From Euryarchaeota archaeon UBA558 (lineage in GTDB: Archaea; Thermoplasmatota; Poseidoniia; Poseidoniales; Thalassarchaeaceae): a DNA stretch of 44,287 nucleotides. The DNA lies in the NCBI GenBank assembly GCA_002507175.1, contig DAZE01000002.1, positions 1-44,287 of the forward strand, in the 5' to 3' direction. A program made the position numbers and the translations under genes. The notes under the pieces are model-generated. The model saw only the letters and a program-made list of their open reading frames with translations. It ran no database searches and had not been told where the DNA came from. Below are positions 24,061-34,200 of this stretch, one piece after another; the stretch's first letter is position 1, and each line of letters starts with the position of its first letter.

Positions 24061-25515
24061 ATGAGGTGGAAGGGGCCAGATGGGAGGCTACATGTCCCTG
24101 CCCCGACGGCAGAAATAACGAAAATGACAACCGATCTGGTAATCTCTTCCCGAGGCTCGCCTTGGAGGATTTATTCCAGAATGATGGTGACGGTCTTTCC
24201 TGCCTTCTTCCTACTATATTCATGCTTGTTGATCATAATAGGTCTCGTAGATTGGAATCCAACAATAATCATCGTGGCCAGTCTGATTAGCATACCACCG
24301 ATACTTCTCGCACTTCGCATCACGAGGCCCCCAATTATCCAACTGTGGAATGCTACTCCTGATGCAAACGGGAACACGCTACACAACCGCGGCAGTATAC
24401 CATCATTGACAACACCCGTGCCGACTCGAATGGAACGTCATCTGCTTACGGACGGAACGCCCTTGGAGTTCCCCTCATCACGAGGACCATGGGCACTATT
24501 CGCAATCTGTGTAATCATGGGAACAGCCCTGTCATTTTGGATATCTAACTCAGATGGGTCTTTCGTCCCAATACTTGCGTTTGGGTTACTCGCCATACCT
24601 CTTTGGATTTTGGGCTTCTCAATACCAGTCTTGGCATGGTGGTCAGTTGCCAGTAATAGATTGAAAATTTCTGTGAGGCGTGTAGAGGCAGAGGCTTGGT
24701 TGATCGCTGGAATGGTATCTGCATTTCCTGCATTCATCATGAATTCACTTGTAGTTCCAGAGTTGATCCCGAATCAATGGTCCGAAATTCATGCGTCATT
24801 TGCTGCGACAGCATTAGGGGCACCGATCATTGAGGAGATATGCAAAGCGACTGCATTGTTGATTTTCTTCTCATCGATGAGGGGCCAAAGGGCAGGATTC
24901 CTAGTTGGATTTAGCATTGGACTTGGTTTCGCCCTGATAGAAAATTTACAATACATTGCAGTGGCTTTGTTCGGGGGGCCAGCAGAATTGGCCGCAACAA
25001 CTCTGGTTAGAGGAGTGGGCTCGATACCGGCCCACGCGCTCTGGACTGGATTCGTAGGCTCAGCAATGGGGGGCATGTTTGATGAATTGAAATTAGACAA
25101 ATTGGCGGAGGAGAAACTAACCTCCACACAAATAAAAATCATTGACAAGGTCGAATCTGTTGGCTTGGATTTTGATGGGGATGGTGTGGCGGAGGGATTC
25201 AAGACAGACAGAAACATCCTGAAGAACCTTGACTCTCAGGGTGATTGGATTATCGTAGGATCTCAGTCGATGATCCCTCGCAAAAACTCCCTTAGGCCGT
25301 CGGCCCGTAGATCCGTTCAATTATCACTTGTACTTGCAATTGTGGGCCATTCTCTTTGGAACGGACTCTCAATCGGAGCTACTGCGCTAACCCAAAGCAT
25401 GGGATTCAATAGTTCCGCGTCCTTGATCATCACCCTTACACTAATCGTTGGAATGGTTGCCACAGTGATACTATTGACACTTAGGGAACTCCGATTTCAC
25501 TCATTGTCTTCCTGA
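24061..25515 (+). CDS. PrsW-family intramembrane metalloprotease
   Basis: This 484-residue protein has about ten membrane helices. The PrsW motifs are APIIEEICKA (tandem Glu), GFALIENLQY, SIPAHALWTGFVG and VGHSLWNGLS, supplying the Glu and His zinc/catalytic residues of this CPBP-related family. A soluble insertion after the third motif includes LDFDGDGVAEGF, which looks like a calcium-binding loop, followed by a short beta segment. ATG 24061 has a GAGGTG sequence about 8 nt upstream; the frame is open to 23920, but that part overlaps the zinc-ribbon gene. Probable role: site-specific cleavage of membrane proteins. Confidence 0.75.
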   Translation: MRWKGPDGRLHVPAPTAEITKMTTDLVISSRGSPWRIYSRMMVTVFPAFFLLYSCLLIIIGLVDWNPTIIIVASLISIPPILLALRITRPPIIQLWNATPDANGNTLHNRGSIPSLTTPVPTRMERHLLTDGTPLEFPSSRGPWALFAICVIMGTALSFWISNSDGSFVPILAFGLLAIPLWILGFSIPVLAWWSVASNRLKISVRRVEAEAWLIAGMVSAFPAFIMNSLVVPELIPNQWSEIHASFAATALGAPIIEEICKATALLIFFSSMRGQRAGFLVGFSIGLGFALIENLQYIAVALFGGPAELAATTLVRGVGSIPAHALWTGFVGSAMGGMFDELKLDKLAEEKLTSTQIKIIDKVESVGLDFDGDGVAEGFKTDRNILKNLDSQGDWIIVGSQSMIPRKNSLRPSARRSVQLSLVLAIVGHSLWNGLSIGATALTQSMGFNSSASLIITLTLIVGMVATVILLTLRELRFHSLSS

Positions 25516-25576
25516 AGGCTGCCTACGTAGTATTCACCATGGAATCATTCTTCATCATTGATGGGCTGGGCCAATC

Positions 25577-26305
25577 GTGGAGTTCACGGAGGAGGCAATC
25601 GTTCTCATGATGCTGGGAGCACTCCTTGGCGTCTGCATAATTTCCAGGGCCTTGGATGGAGCAGGACTGCTTGCAGCGTCTGCCATTGGATCGATCATAG
25701 GTTTCCTGGGACATTGGACATGGCTCTCACTGCTCATCTTTTTTCTTCTCTCTGCATCAATCGCGACCCGGTGGAGATATGAAGAAAAAAAGAGACTGGG
25801 CTTTGCAGAAGCCAACGACGGCTCAAGAGGATGGAAAAACGCTGTGGCAAACGGCGGGGCTCCGGCCATCGCAGTCCTCCTCCATGATGCAATGGGGAGC
25901 CCAGGATGGGGGGCAATTGCATTGTCCTGCAGTGTTGCAGTAGCAATGTCAGACACACTTGCCTCCGAGATAGGGGTCATGGATTCCCGCACCAGAAGTA
26001 TAGTCTCCCTCAGGGTTGTACCTACCGGTGCGAATGGTGGAATGTCCCCAACTGGGATGCTGAGTTCAGTCGTCGGATCCCTCATACTCGCGATTGCAGC
26101 ACTGGGCTTGATGGCTGATGATTTTGTTTGGTCGGGTCTCGGACCAGTTGTAATCATCTCCGTCGCGGGGTGGGCCGGCTGTCAGGTTGACTCAATTCTG
26201 GGTGAGACCCTGGAGAACCGTGGCTATCTCGGCAAACACTCAGTAAATTTTCTGGCCACCTCTTTTGGGGCATTGTTGGGTTACGCCTCGTTCTACATAA
26301 TTTGA
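25577..26305 (+). CDS. DUF92/VTE6-family membrane protein
   Basis: This 242-residue, multi-helix protein matches the DUF92 family (PF01940). It has ASAIGSIIGFLGH in the first third, the motif RGWKNAVANGGAPAI, AMSDTLASEIGV, GANGGMSPTGMLSS and CQVDSILGETLENRG. The plant member VTE6 is a phytyl-phosphate kinase. An archaeal role in phosphorylating an isoprenoid alcohol phosphate, for ether-lipid salvage, is plausible inference. It starts with GTG at 25577, 61 bases after the protease gene on the same strand. Confidence 0.78.
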   Translation: MEFTEEAIVLMMLGALLGVCIISRALDGAGLLAASAIGSIIGFLGHWTWLSLLIFFLLSASIATRWRYEEKKRLGFAEANDGSRGWKNAVANGGAPAIAVLLHDAMGSPGWGAIALSCSVAVAMSDTLASEIGVMDSRTRSIVSLRVVPTGANGGMSPTGMLSSVVGSLILAIAALGLMADDFVWSGLGPVVIISVAGWAGCQVDSILGETLENRGYLGKHSVNFLATSFGALLGYASFYII

Positions 26306-26354
26306 TGACATCTCCAGACCAAGTATTCAACTGCTCCTCCCGCGACCAACTAGC

Positions 26355-28670
26355 ATGAGCAGAAGCCCATTGGCAATCATTGCCCTTGCGGCCGCGATGC
26401 TACTGATTTCCTCTTCATCTGTTCTCGCACAGGAAACGAGCGGGCCGGGCGTGGATTGGGTCCTGCCAGACGAACACAGGCTATTCTTGAACGGAGTGGT
26501 GGGCCAAGCGACAATAGACAGAGAGTGGCCGATGGTAACTGGAATTCCTGAGGGTGACGTTGAATTTGATAAGACCTCTTCCGTGCTACCCTCTCTTTTG
26601 TTCGACATATCCTCCAGCCCTTTGCTGGGCCCCGTAGGGATAAACGGAAACGTCACTGTGGAGTTGTTCGCATCATTGTCCACAAAATCAGATGCCTGCA
26701 AATTGTCCAACATAGTCCCGGGCTCCCCTGTTGGGGCTACGACAACCTTCTACGTGACATTGACGATGGGATCCTATGTCATTTTGGATCAGGAACCAAC
26801 AGAGACCATAGTCATGGACGAGTCATTCGCCGCACCACACCTTTTCTCTGCCTCAGCTCAAAACGTAAACACCAGTTTGGGCCCTGGGGACACCATCGGG
26901 CTGGAGGTATCGGTAGTGCATGAGTGCGCTCAAACCGGGCATATTTACTGGGGCACCTTCGATGCTCATTCAGGAATAATCATTGAAGGGGACGTATTAT
27001 CGCCGACCCTTCAACACACTGTCGATCCCAACAGAATTGTCAGGATTGAGTTGGATCCATCCTCCCCCTGGGGGGAATCAGACTATTCTGCACAGACAGT
27101 GGACGTTGTTGGGCCATACGATGATTGGTCAGACATGGTACACTCCTTCTACGATGAGGATTCCAGAGTCTCTCACTTCGAGGACCCTCATGGGACTGCG
27201 GTGGGAGAGTCTAACTCAAGCCTGAGGACTTGGAGCCTATCCGACCCGCTGCAACCCGGTCGATACATGATCGATGTTTGCATACAGCTGTCCGACAGGC
27301 CGTACTCAGAGAACTGTGAGGCCTATGCAGTTTTGAAATTCAGAGTAGACGAGGATAGCGAGCCATTGATGTCCCAAGTGGTTGTTGCAGTGCTTGTCCC
27401 ATTCGCGATGGCTGGGGGCATATTAGCCAGCTTGAGATACTCAATGCTGCCTACGCCCGTTTATGGCGTACTTCTTGTAATGGCTATAGCTGCAGCAGGT
27501 CCGGCGTACTCCCTTGGGCCGATTGATCACGATCCCATCAGAGTAGACACCCATCCTCCCTCGTTCACTTTGCTGAGCCACTCTGGAGGCTCTATGTCCC
27601 TTGATGAAGCCCTGGACGGGAATGATGCTTTGGTGATCGGCATCTTCGTACCTGGGTCGCCAAATGCTCCGACCCAGTATAATGACTTCACTTTAGCATC
27701 CAATCTCGCTGAAAGCGAAATCGCCTTCATTCAAATTGCAACATCTCCTGACCTCCTTGCAATTGATGTGGATGCCTATGCAGAATTCACCAACCAATCC
27801 TGGCCCATACTTTTGGATACCTCAACCCAATCCGCCGGTAAAAGCCTACCAAGCGGCCCCACTGACGCCGTGGTCATACTCGACTCAAACGGATTCGTAG
27901 TCGATTGGAGCCCTAGGACCATGTCGAGCACACAGATACTCGAAACAGTCTCAGATTCGAGGAAGGCTGCTCTCGACGGCATTTTCCAACTTATCTCCAT
28001 GGCATTTACCATTTCTTTTCTGCCTCTGGTTATCGTCGCCTTACCGAGGAATCGTGAGGCTAGGGACCCACTAGAGGGTGAATTCCCTGGGACTGGAGCC
28101 ATCATCGCCCTTCTATCATCAGCAATTGGATTCGGCCTCTGGTTCGGTCCAATCACGATTTTGGTTGGCGTCCTCGGTCAGTCTGCATGGCTCCCAGTGG
28201 CTGTAATCTATGGAATAATAGTGATTTCAACTGGAATTAGAGTCTTCCTCAACGGGGAAGTAAATACCATACAAAATATCGGGCGTCGATTACACTCGCT
28301 TCTTTCCGAGTCTCTCAAGGCTTGGACGTCGGAAGATGAGACATCTGATGACCTACATCTAGGTTTATGGATCGGCATAATAGTCATGATAGCGGATCCA
28401 ACTTTGGTGGTTCGAGGAGTACTATCGGGACCCAATACGAGCATCCTCGGCCCAGTATTTTCCATGTTTCTATTCATAATATTCTCCTTAATGGGTGGTA
28501 TCATTGCACTCGTGGTAAGGACGGTCGTTTCATTGAGCGGGAACATTGGACGTATCCTTGGGCCAATGTCAATTAGGATAAGAGCAAAAACATGGGGTAC
28601 TGGTTTGATATTGATCGGGATATGGTGGACCCTGAGGGATTCCCTGCTAGTCTTCTCAACAGTACTGTGA
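26355..28670 (+). CDS. Large exported membrane protein with a Cys-less thioredoxin-like domain
   Basis: This 771-residue protein has a signal peptide (residues 1-25) and a beta-rich outer domain to about 330. A transmembrane pair (about 340-385) leads to a thioredoxin/TlpA-like domain (about 395-540), where LVIGIFVPGSPNAPTQ occupies the place of the WCxxC active site. A C-terminal block of about five helices follows. The overall plan recalls DsbD/TlpA-type membrane redox proteins, but the redox Cys pair is missing, so disulfide chemistry is unlikely. Function unknown. It lies 49 bases after the DUF92 gene and may share its transcript. Confidence 0.6.
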   Translation: MSRSPLAIIALAAAMLLISSSSVLAQETSGPGVDWVLPDEHRLFLNGVVGQATIDREWPMVTGIPEGDVEFDKTSSVLPSLLFDISSSPLLGPVGINGNVTVELFASLSTKSDACKLSNIVPGSPVGATTTFYVTLTMGSYVILDQEPTETIVMDESFAAPHLFSASAQNVNTSLGPGDTIGLEVSVVHECAQTGHIYWGTFDAHSGIIIEGDVLSPTLQHTVDPNRIVRIELDPSSPWGESDYSAQTVDVVGPYDDWSDMVHSFYDEDSRVSHFEDPHGTAVGESNSSLRTWSLSDPLQPGRYMIDVCIQLSDRPYSENCEAYAVLKFRVDEDSEPLMSQVVVAVLVPFAMAGGILASLRYSMLPTPVYGVLLVMAIAAAGPAYSLGPIDHDPIRVDTHPPSFTLLSHSGGSMSLDEALDGNDALVIGIFVPGSPNAPTQYNDFTLASNLAESEIAFIQIATSPDLLAIDVDAYAEFTNQSWPILLDTSTQSAGKSLPSGPTDAVVILDSNGFVVDWSPRTMSSTQILETVSDSRKAALDGIFQLISMAFTISFLPLVIVALPRNREARDPLEGEFPGTGAIIALLSSAIGFGLWFGPITILVGVLGQSAWLPVAVIYGIIVISTGIRVFLNGEVNTIQNIGRRLHSLLSESLKAWTSEDETSDDLHLGLWIGIIVMIADPTLVVRGVLSGPNTSILGPVFSMFLFIIFSLMGGIIALVVRTVVSLSGNIGRILGPMSIRIRAKTWGTGLILIGIWWTLRDSLLVFSTVL

Positions 28671-28760
28671 CAACCGTGACCATCATAAGCGTCCGACCAT
28701 TCGATAGGCATACCCAATGGGGGTATAGTATAACCTGGTAGTACTGTGGGCTCCAGTTGC

Positions 28761-28822
28761 ACGGGAATGACGACGTGTGGGTTTCCTGATGGATATGATG
28801 ACCAACTGGAGCACCGACCCGT
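28761..28822 (+). ncRNA. Intron-encoded box C/D guide RNA for tRNA-Trp positions 34 and 39
   Basis: Elements in order: terminal stem ACGGG; box C ATGACGA (28767-28773); 12-nt guide; box D' CTGA (28786-28789); 5-nt spacer; box C' ATGATGA (28795-28801); 12-nt guide; box D CCGA (28814-28817); stem CCCGT (28818-28822). The D' guide pairs with GAAACCCGC (28867-28875), placing C28871 (tRNA position 39) at the fifth base from the box. The D guide pairs with GCTCCAGTTG (28750-28759), placing C28753 (position 34, first anticodon base) at the fifth base. The same two positions are modified through the Haloferax tRNA-Trp intron. Both duplexes include three intron bases, so the substrate must be unspliced pre-tRNA. 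Confidence 0.88.
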
Positions 28823-28833
28823 CGCGACCCGAG

Positions 28834-28858
28834 AGCACGCATCGACCGGGTGCGTGCT
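28834..28858 (+). other. Extra hairpin in the tRNA-Trp intron
   Basis: AGCACGC (28834-28840) pairs perfectly with GCGTGCT (28852-28858) around an 11-nt loop, just 3' of the C/D guide RNA. GTGC in its 3' arm could instead pair with GCAC at 28759-28762 near the 5' splice site. The hairpin may therefore compete with the splicing fold. Confidence 0.55.
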
Positions 28859-28975
28859 GAGCGGAAGAAACCCGCTAGTCTGGGTTCAAATCCCAGTGCC
28901 CCCACCATAATTTTGATTCATTAATTGTGAATATCATGCGGTAGTTCATATCCATGAACCCTCCAGCGTTAGACC

Positions 28976-30136
28976 ATGGCGGGCTTCTCAGACAGAGCCA
29001 AGGCCATCAAGCCCACCGGAATAAGGAGGATGTTTGACCTAGCCGGAGATGACGCCATTCAGTTCGGACTTGGCGAGCCTGATTTCCAACCACCCCCAGT
29101 AGCCATCGAGGCCTTCCACCGGGCAATGGTGGAGGGCAGGAACAAATATACCTCGACTGGGGGGTTGCCTGAACTCAGGAGAAAAATCGCTGAATCATGG
29201 AAGCATCTTGACGATAGCCTCGATGAAACAAGTGTCTGCATGACAATGAGTGGAACAAACGCCTTGTTGGACATTTTTCTGGCAATTGTGAACCCGGGAG
29301 ATCAGGTTCTAATCCCCGAGCCCTACTTCCCGCTGTACCCGCCTGATGTACTGATATGCGGCGGCGAGGCCGTCACATACCCCTGTAGATTTGAAAACGA
29401 ATTCGTACCAGACATAGCCGACCTAGAAAAAATCGTGTCAGATAGAACTGTCGCGATACTTTACAACTTCCCCAGCAATCCCACCGGCGCAACAGTAAAC
29501 TCCGACCAACGGGACCTTTTGGTATCATTCGCGAGGAAACACGATTTGTGGATAGTGACCGATGAGGTTTATGACAAAATAGTGTATGATGGGCCTCATG
29601 TGTCGTTTTTGGGCGCAGGATACGACAAAGTAATCATGCTAAACTCCTTCTCGAAAACCTTCGCGATGACCGGTTGGAGAATCGGGTATGTACTCTCATC
29701 ACATAGAGTGGCCATGGAACAAGTGACAAAAATGCAATATTACGTCACTGCATGTTCCAATGATGCGATGCAATATGCCGTTCTTGAGGCAATGGAGAAG
29801 GCCTCGAGTTATCCGGATGAGATGCGCATCGAGTTCCAAACAAGGAGGGACCTAATCACCAAAAGACTGAACCAAATGGAAGGAGTTTCTTGCCACGAGC
29901 CGAAGGGGGCGTTCTACGTGTTCCCTAAATTCGATACACCGGGCCTGAACAGTGAACAATTAGCCATTGAAATGCTCAACGAAGGAGTCCTTTGTAGCCC
30001 AGGCTCTGCGTTCGGCGCCTCTGGAGAGGGCCATCTGAGATTCGCATACACCATCTCAGCACATGAAATCGACCGGGGCATGGATAGGGTCAAAACAGTC
30101 GTAGACAGGTTGAGGAACTCTAATCCCCCTGGATAA
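28976..30136 (+). CDS. PLP-dependent class I/II aminotransferase
   Basis: This 386-residue enzyme of fold type I has GLGEPDFQPP near the start, SGTNALLDIFL for phosphate binding, LYNFPSNPTGAT, TDEVYDKIVYDG and the PLP lysine Lys227 in NSFSKTFAMTGWRIGYV. A C-terminal GHLRFAYTIS carries the carboxylate-binding Arg. It resembles the aspartate/aromatic aminotransferase subgroup (AAT-I gamma). The specific amino acid cannot be told from sequence alone. It begins 69 bases after tRNA-Trp. Its last 17 bases overlap the convergent membrane-protein gene. Confidence 0.88.
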   Translation: MAGFSDRAKAIKPTGIRRMFDLAGDDAIQFGLGEPDFQPPPVAIEAFHRAMVEGRNKYTSTGGLPELRRKIAESWKHLDDSLDETSVCMTMSGTNALLDIFLAIVNPGDQVLIPEPYFPLYPPDVLICGGEAVTYPCRFENEFVPDIADLEKIVSDRTVAILYNFPSNPTGATVNSDQRDLLVSFARKHDLWIVTDEVYDKIVYDGPHVSFLGAGYDKVIMLNSFSKTFAMTGWRIGYVLSSHRVAMEQVTKMQYYVTACSNDAMQYAVLEAMEKASSYPDEMRIEFQTRRDLITKRLNQMEGVSCHEPKGAFYVFPKFDTPGLNSEQLAIEMLNEGVLCSPGSAFGASGEGHLRFAYTISAHEIDRGMDRVKTVVDRLRNSNPPG

Positions 30137-31097
30137 ATTCCTCTTCACTCCTTTCTGGCAACATTCCGTCCCTGATGTTGCCCACCATTCTAGTTGGGTC
30201 CATCCATTCGGGGATGTCATACCCGCCAGCTAGAACCGATATTGTGGTAAACGTTGCAATGGGCAAGACCCCCATCGCAACAATGAGGTCCACCAATGGA
30301 GTTCCACTCTCGTTCTGGTCCATTGGCAGAATCTCTTCAAGTATTAAAATGTCAAACTCGATCGTCTGATCGGTGAGGTCAATGCCCATGGCGCTGAGTA
30401 GGAAACCCAATATCGTCCGTGCAACAAACCAGTAAACGATGACAGGCAACACCCATGATAGTTGGGCGGTTCTTCCTAGGAAGCGCCTCATGTAGGTGGC
30501 TGGCACCACAAGTTTGTCGGAGTATGCGACTTGCAATCTCATTCCCACCCAAAGCGAGGCGAGATAAACCAGGCTCACTAACTCTAATGTGGCACCTTCC
30601 TTGAACATGCTACTCGGAAGGTATTCTATAGCGAGTATGGGTAGCGCAATCAGTATCGCCTGTATGGGGATGGCAAGGGTTTGCAAGCCACCGTGGACGA
30701 ATATCAATTCAAAACGATCTCTCTGTCTGGATGTAATTGTTGCCAGTTGGCCAAAGGGACTCATGGATAGCTCAGTCGATGCCCTATCGACTCTTCTTGG
30801 ATCCCTACTCCTCCCTCTGATGCCTGTTGAGGCAAGCCATCCTCCTCGCAGAGCAATGGATGAAGGCATCCATCCACTCATTGATACCGCCAGAATTAAT
30901 GAGATCATGCCATAGAAAACTCCCGTTAAGCATATCCAAGGTATCAGATCCCAGCGAAACAATAGGTAAGGACTGCCCTCTGTCCATCCGGTTTCGACAA
31001 GGCTGGTGAGCCCGAAGATCACAATCGGGACGAATGAAATCTGGCCGAGAACAACCAGCATCAGGAATATCCTGTGACGGCTGTTTTGGTTGAACAT
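30120..31097 (-). CDS. Polytopic membrane protein, unknown family
   Basis: This 325-residue protein has about six hydrophobic helices. A basic cytosolic loop (about residues 95-135, with RGRSRDPRRVDR and SRQRDRFE) lies between the second and third. A C-terminal tail (PERSEEEFIQGD) is acidic. The arrangement is reminiscent of YIP1-like membrane proteins but is not diagnostic. ATG 31097 is preferred to the TTG at 31151. The 3' end overlaps the aminotransferase gene by 17 bases in the convergent orientation. Confidence 0.55.
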   Translation of the reverse strand: MFNQNSRHRIFLMLVVLGQISFVPIVIFGLTSLVETGWTEGSPYLLFRWDLIPWICLTGVFYGMISLILAVSMSGWMPSSIALRGGWLASTGIRGRSRDPRRVDRASTELSMSPFGQLATITSRQRDRFELIFVHGGLQTLAIPIQAILIALPILAIEYLPSSMFKEGATLELVSLVYLASLWVGMRLQVAYSDKLVVPATYMRRFLGRTAQLSWVLPVIVYWFVARTILGFLLSAMGIDLTDQTIEFDILILEEILPMDQNESGTPLVDLIVAMGVLPIATFTTISVLAGGYDIPEWMDPTRMVGNIRDGMLPERSEEEFIQGD

Positions 31098-31238
31098 GCC
31101 AAGGTTCGGTGAAGTCAGAGGGATAAGTGCTTCACTAACACGGAGTATCAACGTCTTAATTTTGAGGCATTGGCCACAGCCCGGAAACTACCCATGATGT
31201 GAGAACCTCTATTTGTCACGCAACCGGCGCATCGCAAT

Positions 31239-34200
31239 ATGACGAGCCGAATGACGATGCTAACCTTGCTTATCGTGATGCTCCTTTTACCGATTCAACA
31301 ATTGGCAAATGAAGAATTTGAAATCAGTCATGCATCCAATTCAAACGCAAAGGCAGTAACTGATTTCGAAGTCACTTCTATTGACTTCACCACAACAGGA
31401 AGGTCTTTACCAAGTTGGCAACAACCCGACGGGACCCTTGAAGAATACATAGTAAAGGATGAGACACTGAGCATAACCGTAACTGTGACTCAAATCGGTA
31501 TCGGTGCTCAGGGGCAGTATGCAGATTTCTACGTTAATGTGACACACCCGGTGGGAATCCCTCTGGCAGAATTTGTATCCAACGTGACATTGACAGGAGG
31601 CAGGGCTGATGCCCAGTCATTCACATACACGCCGAATTACTCTCACAGCGTCCTAAGTGACACAGGGGTGCTTAGCGGCGGATTGCTGGTCTCCGTGGAG
31701 ATTGACTCTGGAGTTGGGATCGATGAGGACCCGCTCAATGACGTGCTAGTCCGCGACATCCCAGTTGCAGTGATGGACGACCCATTGGATGAGGGCTGGT
31801 GCTCCGATGTTGATGGTGATGGTGAGATGAACTGTCCTAACCCACCAAACTTGGGCTTGATCTGGATGACTGCTGGATATGACGAAGACGGCACCCTCTC
31901 TACCGACCCTGATGATGCCGGACACTGGCGATTAGACTACTCGGGCAACGACTCGGCAGTGGGCTCAAACCATTGGCGGATTTCCGGGAACGACCAACTC
32001 GACTATGCAAGTGGGAGGATAGACCGTCTCCACCTCGGTTTCAGGGCCGCAGATGCAGCATGCACGGACACTGGCCATGGTTTGGGAGATGGAAGCCTAG
32101 ATACTCAAATTAGTACCGTCCATGACGCTGTCATGTGTGGGGCGGTTCTGAGAGGATATCAGTACTACTCAATGCAACTCGTGACTCACGCAAGGGGCGA
32201 CATGGGCCCGGGTGATTCTGTTTCACTGCAAGCCGTCTCGGGATTAAACACTCAAGAACTGAATCTCACCAACATGTCCCTCCCTGTAAATGGCACCTGG
32301 GAACAGATAATATGGGACATGTCAGACGTACACCCTCGTGCAGAATACAGGATGTCTTACCTCTTCAAAAGCGATGGCACAGGGGCCACGACAGGCATAG
32401 AGGTAGACGGATTCCTCATGTTCGCCATAGAGAAGATTCCAGAATACACAATATCAGTGAATTGCCAAGGAGACTACAAAGAGGGCATAGAAGCGCATGC
32501 AGTCATACCTGTCGGAGACCCTGTAGAATTAGCTTGTGGCATAACCAACAACGGCTACGTCGACATCACTCTGAGGATATACAGCGAGGTTACCAACTCC
32601 TCATGGCCGGATCTAATTAGATTAGACACACCAGGGACAAACGACAAGGACTCGTTTATACTAACCGAGAACATCAAGGCGCAAACTACCATGGCTGCAT
32701 GGTTCAACCTCTCGATTCCCCCAAGCGTATCAGTGGAATCGCTTGAATGGCACATCCACATCAACGACGGACTAACAAACGCATCGAAGCTTGATTTGGG
32801 CCAGCCGCTAGTGCAATACATCGACGTCCAACCATCATATTCTGGATTCATAGATCTCGAATTCAATCCGTCGGGCGGGGACCCCCATTTGCAGCTCTAC
32901 CCCGGAGATAATGGCACAGTCCCCCTAACTTTCAAAAACACTGGCAATCAGATTGGAAGCTGGACACTAGGGGGGGCATATCTAGACGAACCAACGTGGG
33001 ACCCATCCCTGCTGGTCCACTGGTCGAACGACCTCGGTGAAACTGTTGATGAGGTATTCACATCTATCGGTGAAGAGGTGGCTTTAACCCCACACGTATC
33101 CGTTCCTCCTGATGCCGACCCAGGGGTCTATGATCTGAGACTTGATGTCAACGGAAAAGCGCCAAACAACTTCCCCGCGGATAGGGTGATTCGAGTCGAG
33201 GTTCTCAACAAATTCGACCTAGAGATAATTCCAGAATTTAGGGAGGGGCAGATTCCTGCAGATAACATTTCCAGGATAGTCGAATTAGTTCTCGTAAATC
33301 ACGGCAACTCCGAGGAGGCATTTGACTTGTTCGTCACTGCAGACCCTTCTCTAAAAGCCAGGCTTGGAACGCCCTCAACTCTGGGAATCGACCCGTTCGG
33401 CGGGGATACCACTGCACTTCTCCTCCTGCCCATGCCATACGGCGTCGAAAATGAGACCTACCTCCTTTGGATCACTGCCAGGAGCCAATCCAATCCTCTG
33501 TACGAGGTCCAATCACCAATATTTCTCACAGTGCCATCTACCCAACTCGTAGAAGTCGCCGAACTAGATATGTCAGAGGAAGTGTACAGGGGAGGAGATG
33601 AGCCACGGACGTTGCGGTGGGAGGTTTGGAATCGCGGCAACGAGATGGACAGATACAGACTCTCTTTCGATCATCTAGACGACGTGAATGTTCAAAGCGG
33701 CGAGGATGACGACCTGACGCCATGGATCCCCCCAGGCTCGTCCTACAACGTGACGATTTCATACAGCTTTGACTCTGGGACTTTTGGGGAGAGGACAGTC
33801 TCGATGGAAGCCAGATCAGATATTGCCGCACAGAGAAACATCGTGATATCGGACTCCGGCTCTGCGATATTCGACGTTGGATCTGTCGGTTGGCTCCAGA
33901 TCTTTCCCGAACAAGCTCTAACCACCATCACAGAAGAGGGCTCTTATGAGCTATCATTCTCCATAAGGAACCTCCACCCGTCCTACGAACAGTTGGTTAG
34001 GGTTGACATAGACAGGCAATCAGACTTATTTTTCAACGTCTTTGACGCTAGAGTCGATACAGCCGACCGTGATTTCGTCCTGGGCTCCGATGAACTTCGA
34101 CTTGTCAAGGTGACAGTTGTCATCAATGAGGCAAATCTGAGAAATCTGGAAGACAATATTATGGATTTCGACCTAACCATGCTGGTCGATACAGACATAG

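Larger units (their letters stand above)
28719..28907 (+). tRNA. tRNA-Trp (CCA) with a 113-nt intron
   Basis: The acceptor GGGGGTA (28719-28725) pairs with TGCCCCC (28897-28903), followed by A and encoded CCA. The D arm is GTAT/GTAC, the anticodon stem GTGGG (28746-28750)/CCCGC (28871-28875), the anticodon CCA at 28753-28755, and the T arm CTGGG-TTCAAAT-CCCAG. The intron interrupts the loop after position 37 (G28756) and runs to about 28869, leaving loop CTCCAGA in the mature tRNA. A bulge-helix-bulge splice fold is expected, but its exact pairing is not clear to me. The intron holds a box C/D guide RNA, as in haloarchaeal tRNA-Trp. Confidence 0.93.

Noticed and set aside
28573..28908. Minus-strand open frame of 111 codons starting MVGALGFEPRLAG
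   Set aside because: Its start is the antisense of the tRNA-Trp T arm and acceptor; this is a well-known spurious translation of tRNA genes.
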